Assembly (NCBI GenBank): GCA_000690595.2 | Contig: JHUT02000020.1 | Coordinates: 1 to 32,616, forward strand | DNA from: Natrinema mahii | Lineage (GTDB): Archaea; Halobacteriota; Halobacteria; Halobacteriales; Natrialbaceae | Length of the DNA: 32,616 nt | Direction of reading: 5' to 3' | Shown here: positions 24,181 to 31,713 of the stretch, piece after piece | Layout of the letters: every line of letters begins with the position of its first letter | Numbering within the stretch: the first letter of the stretch is position 1 | The notes under the pieces: model-generated | The model's input: the letters and a program-made list of their open reading frames with translations, nothing else | Told to the model about the DNA's origin: nothing | Databases searched by the model: none | Position numbers and translations under genes: made by a program

Positions 24181-24791
24181 CGCTCGACAAGTTCCGGCCG
24201 TACGTCTCGCGGTTTCTCGACCCCTTCGTCAAGGGCTTTGACCGCGTCGGCATGACGCCCAACGGCGTGAGCGTCGTCGCCTTCGCGATGGCGATCCTCG
24301 CCGCGGTCGCGTTCGCACTGGGCGGGCTCGAGGACCCGGTCTGGTACGCCGTGGCCGCCGCGCTGGTCTTTCTCAATGGCTGGCTCGACATCGTCGACGG
24401 CGCGCTGGCGCGCGAACAGGAGGTCGCCTCGGCCGGCGGCGACCTGCTGGATCACGTCCTCGATCGCTACGCCGACATCGTCGTCATCGCGGGGCTGGCC
24501 GCGGGCGTCGAGGACTACCTGCTCGGCTTCGCCGCCGTGACCGGCGTCGTGATGACCTCCTATCTCGGCACGCAGGCCCAGGCCGTCGGCCTCGATCGGG
24601 TCTACGGCGGGCTCGTCGGTCGCGCCGACCGGCTGGCGATCATCGGGATCGTCGGCTTCCTGGCCTATCCGATCACGGGACCGATCGTCGGCGGGGTCAC
24701 GCTCGTGGGCCTCCTGCTCGTCTTCCTCGCTGTCGTCGGCCACCTGACCGCGCTCCAGCGCTTCTACTACTCCTGGAAAGCCCTCGAGTGA
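24177..24791 (+). CDS. CDP-alcohol phosphatidyltransferase
   Basis: This integral membrane enzyme joins a CDP-activated lipid (CDP-archaeol) to an alcohol such as inositol phosphate, glycerol phosphate or serine. The 204-residue protein contains the signature D-x2-D-G-x2-A-R-x8-G-x3-D-x3-D with Asp71, Asp74, Gly75, Arg79, Gly88, Asp92 and Asp96. About six helices follow the family pattern. By resemblance to archaeal members it could be archaetidylinositol-phosphate synthase, but the alcohol cannot be chosen by eye. It starts in the ATGA overlap with the kinase gene, the last of the hisC-led operon. The GC hairpin at 24806-24835 is next. Confidence 0.9.
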   Translation: MTLDKFRPYVSRFLDPFVKGFDRVGMTPNGVSVVAFAMAILAAVAFALGGLEDPVWYAVAAALVFLNGWLDIVDGALAREQEVASAGGDLLDHVLDRYADIVVIAGLAAGVEDYLLGFAAVTGVVMTSYLGTQAQAVGLDRVYGGLVGRADRLAIIGIVGFLAYPITGPIVGGVTLVGLLLVFLAVVGHLTALQRFYYSWKALE

Positions 24792-24805
24792 GCGCCGCTA
24801 TGGCC

Positions 24806-24835
24806 CGCTCCCGCCCTTTTTGACCGACGGGAGCG
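24806..24835 (+). terminator. Hairpin with T-run in its loop, possible terminator
   Basis: CGCTCCCG (24806-24813) pairs with CGGGAGCG (24828-24835). The loop contains CCCTTTTT, so the T-run sits inside the hairpin and not after it. It follows the phosphatidyltransferase gene and ends before the aMBF1 promoter. The U-run itself may terminate transcription, with or without the stem. Confidence 0.4.
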
Positions 24836-24875
24836 CGCCGCATGCTTTATCCCTGATCACGATATAGGAACGGAC

Positions 24876-25421
24876 ATGGTTCAGTGTGAGATGTGTGGGG
24901 CCGAGACGTCGTCCCCGAAGACGATCAAAGTCGAGGGCGCGAAGCTAGACGTGTGTTCCGACTGCACGGACTTCGGCACCGAGGTCAAACAGCCCTCGAG
25001 TTCGAGTTCGTCGACCAAGTACTCGACCGGCTCGAGCTCGTCGTCCTCGAGCGGGGGCGGTCAGTCGTCCGGCTCCGCGAGTTCGTCGAGTTCCGGCGGC
25101 TCGAGCCAGCGCCGCCGGTCGGACATGTTCGACGACATGGACGAGCTGGCGACCGACTACGACGACCGGGTTCGCAACGCCCGCGAGAGCAAGGGTCTCA
25201 GCCAGTCCGAACTCGCCAACGAACTCAACGAGAAGGCGAGCCTGATCCGCAAGATCGAACGCGGCGATACCCTCCCGAGCGACCGGGTGCAGTCCGAACT
25301 CGAGAGCTTCCTCGAGATCAACCTGAACGCCGAAGGGGCGTCCGGCGAGGACTCGGAGTGGTCCGGCGGCTCCTCGACCGGCAGTTACACGCTGGGCGAC
25401 GTCGTCAAGCGCAAGGACTAA
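24876..25421 (+). CDS. mbf1: Multiprotein bridging factor aMBF1 with long Ser-rich linker
   Basis: This is an archaeal homologue of MBF1. Residues 1-34 form a zinc ribbon (CEMCG at 4-8 and CSDC). A low-complexity linker (about 38-80, mostly Ser and Gly) follows, then a helix-turn-helix domain of the cro/C1 type (SQSELANELNEKASLIRKIE) at about 107-130, and an acidic Ser/Gly tail. Eukaryotic MBF1 bridges activators to TBP; archaeal aMBF1 has been linked to the ribosome. A TTTATC box lies about 28 bases before the ATG, so the mRNA is probably leaderless. The next gene, tpiA, is in the same direction with its own promoter. Confidence 0.93.
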   Translation: MVQCEMCGAETSSPKTIKVEGAKLDVCSDCTDFGTEVKQPSSSSSSTKYSTGSSSSSSSGGGQSSGSASSSSSGGSSQRRRSDMFDDMDELATDYDDRVRNARESKGLSQSELANELNEKASLIRKIERGDTLPSDRVQSELESFLEINLNAEGASGEDSEWSGGSSTGSYTLGDVVKRKD

Positions 25422-25499
25422 CGGCGACGTCCGGCCCGCCCTCGGTTCCCGTACCGCCGACTCGCAAGCTATTTCTTTCGTGCGGGTGGGGTTGCGGAT

Positions 25500-26144
25500 A
25501 TGTTCGTCCTCGTCAACCTGAAGACGTATCCGTGTGATCCGGTCGCAGTCGCCGAGGCCGTCCGCGACGTCGACGAAACGACCGACGCGCGCCTGGCAGT
25601 CGCGCCGGCGGCGACCCACCTCGAGCGGGTCGCCGAGACCGGCGTCGAGACGTGGGCCCAGCACGTCGACCCGATCGACCACGGGAGCAACACCGGCCAC
25701 GCCCTCGCCGAACACGTCGCCGACGCGGGCGCGGACGGGACCCTGATCAACCACTCCGAGCGGCGACTGAAACTGGCCGATATCGACGGGACGGTCCGTG
25801 CGGCCCAGCGGGCCGACCTCGAGACGATCGTCTGTGCGAACAACCCGGCCCAGATCGGTGCCGCCGCGGCGCTTGGCCCCGACGCCGTCGCCGTCGAACC
25901 CCCCGAACTCATCGGGACGGGGACGCCGGTCAGCCAGGCCGATCCCGACGTCGTCGAGGACGCGGTCGCGGCTGCGGCCGACGTCGACCCCGACGTGTCG
26001 GTCCTCTGTGGGGCCGGCATCAGTACGGGCGACGACGTCGTCGCCGCGGGCGATCTCGGTGCCGGCGGGGTCTTGCTGGCAAGCGGCGTCGCGAAAGCCG
26101 ACGACCCGAAGGCGGCCCTCGAAGATCTCGTCGCCCCGCTGTAA
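25500..26144 (+). CDS. tpiA: Triosephosphate isomerase (archaeal type)
   Basis: This enzyme interconverts glyceraldehyde-3-phosphate and dihydroxyacetone phosphate in glycolysis and gluconeogenesis. The 214-residue protein is typical of the short archaeal class. Active-site residues are Asn6/Lys8 (VNLKTYP), His85 (INHSERR) and Glu133 ([12 protein letters not shown]), with the phosphate loop GTG and GAGIS near the end. It has the expected [11 protein letters not shown] terminal segment. A CTATTTCTT element lies about 27 bases before the ATG. The catalytic loop 6 is short and reads [11 protein letters not shown]. No other glycolysis gene lies near. Confidence 0.95.
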   Translation: MFVLVNLKTYPCDPVAVAEAVRDVDETTDARLAVAPAATHLERVAETGVETWAQHVDPIDHGSNTGHALAEHVADAGADGTLINHSERRLKLADIDGTVRAAQRADLETIVCANNPAQIGAAAALGPDAVAVEPPELIGTGTPVSQADPDVVEDAVAAAADVDPDVSVLCGAGISTGDDVVAAGDLGAGGVLLASGVAKADDPKAALEDLVAPL

Positions 26145-26273
26145 GACGGTCTGCTGTACCGATTTGCCGGCGTGACCGCGATTCGTCCCGCGGTCGCGCC
26201 GAAAATGACTCACAGCAGTCCGTATCCGATACTCGCCGTCCCACTTTTCCCCCTGTCGCCCGAAGCCATGCGT

Positions 26274-26708
26274 ATGAGTGACGATGGCTCCGACTCCGAC
26301 GGCGGGGCGGCGACGGCGGCGCATCCGGTCCCGGTCGCGCTCGAGAACCGACTGATGAGCCACGGCTACTACGTGAGGTCGTTCGAGTGGCTGGACGGCG
26401 AGGGCACGACCCCCGCCGACGGCGTCGGGATCGCCCTCGAGTACGAGGCCGTCTCCGAGGCGCCCGCGGTCACGCGCGACGAGGTCGGGGCCGTCCTGCG
26501 GACGCTGCTGTCGATCGGCGAGGAGCGGTCGTGGACGCCGGGCCGGCTCGAGGTGACCTCCGTCGGGACCGACGGGACGGTCCGAGGGCGCTGGCACGTC
26601 GAGCGCGAGTGGTTCGACCGGCTCGGGACCGACCTCTCGCAGGTGGAGTTTTCGGGGTTGGTCCTCGAGACGGTCCGGGACCGACCGACCGGACGTGACA
26701 CGCATTAA
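26274..26708 (+). CDS. Acidic hypothetical protein
   Basis: This is a 144-residue protein with a highly acidic disordered N-terminus (Ser/Asp/Gly-rich, 1-18) followed by an alpha/beta domain. That domain shows the segments RLMSHGYYVRSFEWL, DGVGIALEYEAVS, LRTLLSIGEERSWTPGRLEV and WHVEREWFDRLG. I do not recognise a family. The start is placed at the second ATG (26274) because the ACTTTTCC element is centred 27-28 bases before it; the in-frame ATG at 26268 would be too near. It is the last colinear gene before the TIR-domain gene, which has its own TATA box. A role is not proposed. Confidence 0.7.
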   Translation: MSDDGSDSDGGAATAAHPVPVALENRLMSHGYYVRSFEWLDGEGTTPADGVGIALEYEAVSEAPAVTRDEVGAVLRTLLSIGEERSWTPGRLEVTSVGTDGTVRGRWHVEREWFDRLGTDLSQVEFSGLVLETVRDRPTGRDTH

Positions 26709-26766
26709 ACACGTCCGGGAGACAGATTAATAGTGGTTCGGGAACGTCCTTGTCGTAGACGATTCC

Positions 26767-27405
26767 ATGACCGGAGAGCAGGTGTATGTCTCCCACGCGC
26801 CCGACGATCTCGATCTCGTGCAGGATCTGTTCTCGTCGGTCAAGAACTTCCCCTTCGGCGTTCACATCGCCCTCGAGGAAGTCGAGTCCGGCCGCTCGCG
26901 AACGCGACTCGAGGGGCGACTCGCCAACAGCGACATCGTCGTCGCGGTGCTAACGGAGGGGGCGGCCGACGACGAGTGGATCAATCAGGAGATCGGCTAC
27001 GCGGTGGCCAAGGGAATCCCCGTGGTGCCGCTGTTCGACGAGGCAACCGACCGGCGAGGGTTCGTAGGTGACGTCGAGGGCGTGACGATCGATCGCGGTG
27101 ATCTCTCCCTTACGATCTTCAACCTGCTCTGTCGGCTCCGAAGCGAACTCGCGCCGCTGGGCGCGCTGTCGGTCCCCAACTGGTATATCCGGTTCCCGTG
27201 TACGATCCCCGACTGCGGGGGGCCGGTCACGCTCGAACTCGACTACGACCAGTCCAAACTCTGGAAGCTTCACGCACACGGCAAGTTCCTGACGGCCTCG
27301 TGTGCGGACTGTGGAATCGCGTACTACTTCGATCCGGCGACGATCGGCTTCATGGGTCGCGAGGACGGGCCGACGGCTCAGTCCTCGTCCCGCAGCCGGT
27401 CGTAG
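26767..27405 (+). CDS. TIR-domain protein with C-terminal zinc ribbon
   Basis: Residues 1-about 125 form a TIR-like domain (VYVSHAPDDLDLVQ, GVHIALEEVESG, LANSDIVVAVLTEGA). The EWINQEIGYA segment is where TIR NADases keep a catalytic Glu, here Glu75. The C-terminal part (about 140-190) has Cys145 and Cys150, then Cys179 and Cys182, consistent with a zinc ribbon. In other prokaryotes TIR proteins degrade NAD+ in phage defence, so an NADase or NAD-sensing role is possible, but no partner defence gene is visible. The TATA box GATTAATAG lies about 37 bases before the ATG. The 3' end overlaps the convergent J-domain gene by 28 bases. Confidence 0.82.
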   Translation: MTGEQVYVSHAPDDLDLVQDLFSSVKNFPFGVHIALEEVESGRSRTRLEGRLANSDIVVAVLTEGAADDEWINQEIGYAVAKGIPVVPLFDEATDRRGFVGDVEGVTIDRGDLSLTIFNLLCRLRSELAPLGALSVPNWYIRFPCTIPDCGGPVTLELDYDQSKLWKLHAHGKFLTASCADCGIAYYFDPATIGFMGREDGPTAQSSSRSRS

Positions 27406-28055
27406 GCGTCCCGGACGAGTTTGAACGCCGACTCGCTGCCGCTCTTGCGATCGGGGTGAGCGCGTTTGACCTGCTCGTGAAACGCGTCCCGGAGCCGGTC
27501 GTCGCTGACGTCTCGCTCGACGCCGAGCACTTCCCGGGCCTCGAGCTTTCGCATGGCGACGTCGGCGACGATGCCGCGCTCCTCGGCGTCGGCCTTGCAG
27601 TCCGAACACAGCCGCTCGGTCCGCTCGTCGATCGTGGTCACGCGAAACCGCTCCTCGGAGACCCACTCCCGGCACTGCGTACACCGGGTTCGCTCGTCGG
27701 TGTCGTCGCCCTCGGCGTCGACGCTTCCGTCCGTCGCCGAGCCGTCGCCCTCGGCCCCGCCGTCGGAGCCGGGTGCCTCGGCCGCACACGAGGGACAGCA
27801 GGTCAGCACGGTGCCGTCCGACAGCACGACGTCCTCGAGTTCGGCCGCGAGGAACGTGCCGGTACAGCCGTCGCAGGCGGCCCGCCGCTGGTCGAGCGAC
27901 GAGCCCTTCCGAGCGGCCGCCCTGGCGTGTGGTTCGCACTCCGGACAGCACGCCACCCGTTCGCCGTCCGGCATCGTCACTGTCGTGAGATCCTCGAGCG
28001 CAACCGTCCGGCCACACCCGTCGCAGCCGGCCCGTCGGTCACCGACCACTGCCAT
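27378..28055 (-). CDS. Zinc-finger protein with C-terminal J domain
   Basis: This 225-residue protein has three CxxC pairs of zinc-ribbon style: CDGC11-14 with CCPEC, CDGC61-64 with CCPSC, and CTQC with CSDC. A C-terminal J domain follows with the HPD motif at 200-202 (KRAHPDRKSGS). J domains stimulate Hsp70 (DnaK), so this is a DnaJ-like cochaperone of unusual shape, with the J domain last. An Asp/Gly-rich linker separates fingers two and three. I place the start at the ATG at 28055 because TAATATGG (minus strand, near 28083) is centred about 28 bases upstream. The ATG at 28082 falls inside that box. Confidence 0.78.
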   Translation of the reverse strand: MAVVGDRRAGCDGCGRTVALEDLTTVTMPDGERVACCPECEPHARAAARKGSSLDQRRAACDGCTGTFLAAELEDVVLSDGTVLTCCPSCAAEAPGSDGGAEGDGSATDGSVDAEGDDTDERTRCTQCREWVSEERFRVTTIDERTERLCSDCKADAEERGIVADVAMRKLEAREVLGVERDVSDDRLRDAFHEQVKRAHPDRKSGSESAFKLVRDAYDRLRDED

Positions 28056-28082
28056 TACCCGGCCGGTTCGGGTTCGTCCCAT

Positions 28083-28404
28083 ATTAGTTCTTCTGCTGAC
28101 AGTCGTCCCGTCCGACGGCTCGGTTCGCTCGAGGGGACGACCCCGACCGGCGGTCGGGGTCGGTGTGTAGGCATCGACTACGCGGTGACACGAGGCGAGG
28201 CGGACGGCCGGTCGGCCCGAACGGAACGGATAACGAAGTGGCCGGCCGACTACGGATCGGGCGTGCGAGGGTCCCCTCGCACGGAGACGCGCTGTCCGTT
28301 GGACGGCACTCGGTGGCCGACGGCCGCCGAGTTCCTCCTCTCCTGTCAGGTAGTTCGACGATCGAACCGGGACACCAATGGGCTCGCAGCCGTGAGTATC
28401 GCGT
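28083..28404. other. Hairpin-rich intergenic region
   Basis: There is no convincing ORF. It holds four strong inverted repeats. A stem of 11 bp with a GGC loop spans 28138-28162 (CGACCCCGACC/GGTCGGGGTCG). A stem of 10 bp with a 2-base loop spans 28262-28283 (CGTGCGAGGG/CCCTCGCACG). A stem of 10 bp with one G-T pair spans 28309-28331 (CTCGGTGGCC/GGCCGCCGAG). GTTCGA-CGA-TCGAAC lies near 28354. It separates the divergent J-domain and DUF3054 genes. It could hold a structured RNA or serial regulatory hairpins. Confidence 0.5.
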
Positions 28405-28830
28405 ATGGACACAGCAGTCCGGACGGACACGCGTGACGGGATGGCCGACCGCGACCGACTCGTCGCCGGAATCGTCGACGTCCTCTGTATCGTCGGGATC
28501 GTCCTCCTCGGCCGCATCAGTCACAGCGGCAATCCGATCGCCGAACCGATCGCCTCGCTCGAGACGGTGACGCCGTTCGTGGTCGGCTGGCTCGCCGTCG
28601 CGGCGCTGGCGGGCGTTTACGCGGCCGACCGGGCGGGAGCGAGCCGCGAGTTCCGACTGCCGGCCGTCGCGTGGATCGCGGCGGCGAACGTCGGGCTCAT
28701 GCTCCGTGGCTCGCCGCTGTTCGACGGCGGGACGACGTGGCCGTTCCCGGTCGTCATCACCGTGACCGGACTGGCCGCGTTGCTCGGCTGGCGACTGGTC
28801 TATTCCCTCTATCTATCAGCCTCGAGGTAA
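28405..28830 (+). CDS. DUF3054 membrane protein
   Basis: This 141-residue protein has four membrane helices (about 19-37, 54-76, 87-100 and 112-137), matching the DUF3054 family in length and order. Family members are common in haloarchaea and actinobacteria and have no assigned function. Characteristic pieces are DVLCIVGIVLLGR near the start and AVAWIAAANVGLMLRG before the last helix. The ATG at 28405 gives a 12-residue polar extension before MADRDRL, which has its own ATG at 28441. The shorter start is equally possible, because no clear TATA box decides between them. The gene stands alone. Confidence 0.8.
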   Translation: MDTAVRTDTRDGMADRDRLVAGIVDVLCIVGIVLLGRISHSGNPIAEPIASLETVTPFVVGWLAVAALAGVYAADRAGASREFRLPAVAWIAAANVGLMLRGSPLFDGGTTWPFPVVITVTGLAALLGWRLVYSLYLSASR

Positions 28831-29127
28831 GTGACTGGAGCGGCGGTTCGCGAACGGCTTCCGATCGACGATATAGCTCTCCTGACCTCGACACGTTATT
28901 CCGAAACCCGCTGTTAACTGCCTCTATTCGGCGACTGTGTCGAGTTCGATACTGTGTTTGTCCGTCAGGTTTCTCGCACGCTCCGCGATTCGATCCCCTG
29001 CCACGCCCCATAGTATCTGCATAACTTATACAGATTCATTTGCGAGAATATGAGTCAGGAACTAGTCCATCATGAGCTAATTATGGGAAACACTTATATG
29101 GCTATTCCCCATACTATAGGATAGATT
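28831..29127. other. AT-rich intergenic region
   Basis: There is no gene here. The right half has lower GC than any other part of the window, with motifs such as ATAACTTATACAGATTCATTT and several ATA- and TTA-rich runs. It ends in a clear promoter (CTTATATGG, 29093-29101) for the gene at 29128. No inverted terminal repeat or transposase fragment is seen, so its AT content probably reflects regulatory DNA or an old insertion. Confidence 0.45.
29094..29099 (+). promoter_or_regulatory. TATA box of the small membrane protein gene
   Basis: TTATAT within CTTATATGG is centred about 31 bases before the ATG at 29128. A second AT-rich element (CATACTATAG) lies between them. Confidence 0.6.
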
Positions 29128-29343
29128 ATGACTGGATATTACGACATTGTTCTCGGCCTCATCCCAGTCGCACTGCTCGGTATCACCGCGGCCCTGACGT
29201 TCGTGGGTGTGTCGCTGACTGCGGCAGTGCCGCTCGGGGCAGTCGTCTCGATGGGAATCATCGGCCACGCAATGTTCGTCAATACGCCAGCGGACGCCTC
29301 CGACGGGGCCCAGTCGGCGCGCCCACCGATCAACGCGGACTGA
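29128..29343 (+). CDS. Small two-helix membrane protein
   Basis: This is a 71-residue protein with two hydrophobic helices (about 5-27 and 29-50) joined by a very tight turn, and a polar, probably disordered tail ending in PPINAD. It matches a type of small haloarchaeal membrane protein common in this class. I know no function. The TATA box about 31 bases upstream suggests a short or absent leader. The gene precedes the ornithine cyclodeaminase family gene by 54 bases. That gene has its own T-rich promoter (GGTTCTTTTTC), so they need not be co-transcribed. Confidence 0.8.
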   Translation: MTGYYDIVLGLIPVALLGITAALTFVGVSLTAAVPLGAVVSMGIIGHAMFVNTPADASDGAQSARPPINAD

Positions 29344-29397
29344 TCTCTCACTGCCGCTTTCGGTTCTTTTTCCCGTCTCCGCCGCGTTCGCTTGTCT

Positions 29398-30396
29398 ATG
29401 ACTGAGACGCTGTTTCTGACCAGCGACGCCGTCGACGACCTCGCGACGCCGGCCGAGTACGTCGATGCCGTCCGGGACGGGTATCGCCAGCGCGGCGAGG
29501 GCGCGCCGGCCCACCCGCGATCGAAGTTCCTCCGCTCTGAGCCCGCGGGACTGTTCACGAGCTACGCCGCTATCCTCCCGGAGACGGGCGCGATGGGCGG
29601 CTACATGTACAGCGCGGGGTTCGGCGCCGGCGACGGCTGGTTCATGACGCCGCTTTTCGACGCCGACAGCGGCGCGCCCCTTGCCCTGCTTGACGGCGCG
29701 AGCATGAACCCGTTCAAGACCGGCGCGGCCGGTGCCGTCGGCGTCGACGAACTCGCCCGCGCGGACGCCGACACCCTCGCGATCATCGGCAGCGGCGCGC
29801 AGGCCCGCGGTCAACTCCACGCCACCGCTACGGTCCGTGATTTCACCGAGGTGCGGGTCTACTCGCCGACCCCCGAGAACCGCGAGGCGTTCGCCGACGA
29901 CTTCGACGACGCCCTCGCGGCCGACGTCCGGGCCGTCGACTCGAGTACGGCCGCCGTCACCGACGCGGACGTCGTGATCACGGCCACGCAAGCCAGCGAG
30001 CCGGTCGTCGACGGCGACGACATCGCGCCCGGGACCCACATCACCGCGATGGGCCAGTACTCGCCGGACGCGCGCGAACTGGACACGGACACGATCGCGA
30101 CCGCGACCTACGTCCCGGACCTCCGCGAACGAGCGACGATGGACGCCGGCTCGTTCATCCAGGCCCTCGAGGCGGGCGCGATCACCGAGGACCACGTGCA
30201 CGCGGAACTGGGCGAGGTCGTCGCCGGGACCGAGCCGGGCCGGACGAGCGACGACGAGATCACCATCTTCGACAGCGGCGGGACGGGCATCGAGACGGTC
30301 GCCGCGGCGTACCTGCTCTACGAGCGCGCCAGCGAACGGGGGCTCGGGCAGACGATCGAGTTCGCACCGGCGAGCGAGGCGCTGACGGGGAACTAG
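29398..30396 (+). CDS. Ornithine cyclodeaminase/alanine dehydrogenase family enzyme
   Basis: This is a 332-residue NAD(P)-dependent enzyme of the OCD/mu-crystallin family. Visible are PRSKFLRSEPAG (substrate lysine/arginine region), the NAD loop IIGSGAQARGQL and the segment ITAMGQYSPDARELD, where family members keep the proton-shuttling Asp and Lys (GxDxPGKxEL). Here those positions read Tyr and Ala, so genuine ornithine cyclodeaminase activity is doubtful. An alanine dehydrogenase or ketimine reductase role is more likely. The FDSGGTGIETVAA end is typical. The ATG at 29398 is preferred, with a T-rich element about 30 bases upstream; an in-frame TTG two codons earlier is dismissed. Confidence 0.87.
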   Translation: MTETLFLTSDAVDDLATPAEYVDAVRDGYRQRGEGAPAHPRSKFLRSEPAGLFTSYAAILPETGAMGGYMYSAGFGAGDGWFMTPLFDADSGAPLALLDGASMNPFKTGAAGAVGVDELARADADTLAIIGSGAQARGQLHATATVRDFTEVRVYSPTPENREAFADDFDDALAADVRAVDSSTAAVTDADVVITATQASEPVVDGDDIAPGTHITAMGQYSPDARELDTDTIATATYVPDLRERATMDAGSFIQALEAGAITEDHVHAELGEVVAGTEPGRTSDDEITIFDSGGTGIETVAAAYLLYERASERGLGQTIEFAPASEALTGN

Positions 30397-30444
30397 ACGC
30401 TCGAGAGTGCGGTTTCGGTGGCGAAGCCGACTGAACGCCCGACG

Positions 30445-31701
30445 CTACGTTATGAACGAAAACAGGATGTACGCACCGCTGAGCGACAGCACCGGCGTGA
30501 GTACCCAGAGGACGACGATCCGGGCGGTGGCCGCGGGGTCGAACAGGCTTTCGGCGGACAGTTCGCTCGGTCGTTCCTCGCCGATCGGCGGGACGCCGCC
30601 GTCCGAGACCTGTTCGTCCGGATCGGGGGTGTCTCCCTCGGAGAGTTCACCGACCGTCGGGCTCGCGGGCGTGTCGTCGTCGGCGTCGGTCGGTGAGGCC
30701 GTGAGCGATCCCGTCGTCAGCTCCGGGGCCGGCTCCTCGGTCGGCGCCGGCGTCGCGATCTCCACGAGCGTCCGCGCGCGACTCGCCCGTCCCCAGCCCA
30801 GGCCGATGATACAGGAGGTCGTACTCACCGCGAGGCTGGCCGGAATTCCGAGCCAGGAGAGGACGGTGATGATGGTCGCCCCGATCGTCGAAACGATGAG
30901 CGCTGCCAGGATCGGGAGGTCGGTGATGTCGTTGCCCACCGTCGCCAGCGTCCGTCGGGCGATCGTGAACCCGCCGAGGCTGATCGACCCGACCGCCAGG
31001 AGGATCGCCGGGTCGGCGGCGATGCTCCCGTTCCCGACCAGCGGCGCGACCGCGTTCGCGGCGTTCGACGCCCCGGCACTGAACCCCATGTAGCACGCGA
31101 TCACGACCACCAGTGTCGCGCCGCCGACATCCCTGGTCGCCGCGTTTTGGTTGATTCTGGGCCGTGGAATCCGCCCCCGCGTATCGACGGCGATCAACGG
31201 GTCCCGCAGGCGACCGAACGAGAACTTGGCGTCGAGGTAGGGGTACAGATACCGGCCGATGATCGCCCCCACCGAGGCGGCAGTCAACGGGGCGACGATC
31301 CACGCCGAGAGGATCGTGAACATCAGGGCGGCGTCGAGCGTTCCCGTCGCCAGCCCGAGACCGACGATAGCACCGACCGCGGTCATCGACGTCGACGCCG
31401 GGACGCCGTAGGCATTCGACACCAGGAGGGAGAGGCCGGTGAAAAAGAGGACGCCCACGCTCGCTTCGGGCGAGAAGACCGCCGCGTCGACGATGCCGCT
31501 GCTCATCGTCTCGATGACGTTCCGGCCGACGGTCCACGCGCCGATGAACGCAAAGACAGTGAAAAGCGCCGCGGCTGTGACCTTCCTGACGATTCGGCTC
31601 CCGACCGCCGGTCCGAAGGCGACGCCGGTCGAAGAACCGCCGATGTTGTACCCGACGAACACCGCCACCAGCAACCCGATGACGAGTAATGGCTCCGCCA
31701 T
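30445..31701 (-). CDS. PiT-family (phosphate/sodium symporter-like) permease
   Basis: This 418-residue membrane protein has the inverted-repeat shape of PiT transporters. The second repeat keeps the family motif as GFSAGASNAANAVAPLVG. The first repeat reads GYNIGGSSTGVAFGPAVGS in place of the usual G-x-NDVANAF, losing its conserved Asp. It has about 10 helices. A long acidic, Ser/Thr/Pro-rich cytoplasmic loop (about 325-385) precedes the last helix. Phosphate transport is likely but not proven. No PhoU gene adjoins it, although some haloarchaeal PiT genes pair with PhoU-like regulators. A weak TTTCTCC element lies 27 bases before the ATG. Upstream are inverted repeats. Confidence 0.85.
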   Translation of the reverse strand: MAEPLLVIGLLVAVFVGYNIGGSSTGVAFGPAVGSRIVRKVTAAALFTVFAFIGAWTVGRNVIETMSSGIVDAAVFSPEASVGVLFFTGLSLLVSNAYGVPASTSMTAVGAIVGLGLATGTLDAALMFTILSAWIVAPLTAASVGAIIGRYLYPYLDAKFSFGRLRDPLIAVDTRGRIPRPRINQNAATRDVGGATLVVVIACYMGFSAGASNAANAVAPLVGNGSIAADPAILLAVGSISLGGFTIARRTLATVGNDITDLPILAALIVSTIGATIITVLSWLGIPASLAVSTTSCIIGLGWGRASRARTLVEIATPAPTEEPAPELTTGSLTASPTDADDDTPASPTVGELSEGDTPDPDEQVSDGGVPPIGEERPSELSAESLFDPAATARIVVLWVLTPVLSLSGAYILFSFIT

Positions 31702-31713
31702 GCACTGTTCTTT

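Noticed and set aside
28340..28380. GTTCGA-CGA-TCGAAC as a tRNA T-arm
   Set aside because: No acceptor stem, D-arm or anticodon arm can be built around it; it is a plain hairpin.
28056..28517. Extension of the zinc-finger/J-domain gene to 28517
   Set aside because: It crosses the hairpin-rich region and a TATA box, and its product is basic with no motif.
28671..29024. 117-codon frame across the end of DUF3054
   Set aside because: It is out of frame with DUF3054 and enters the AT-rich gap, and it shows no protein-like pattern.
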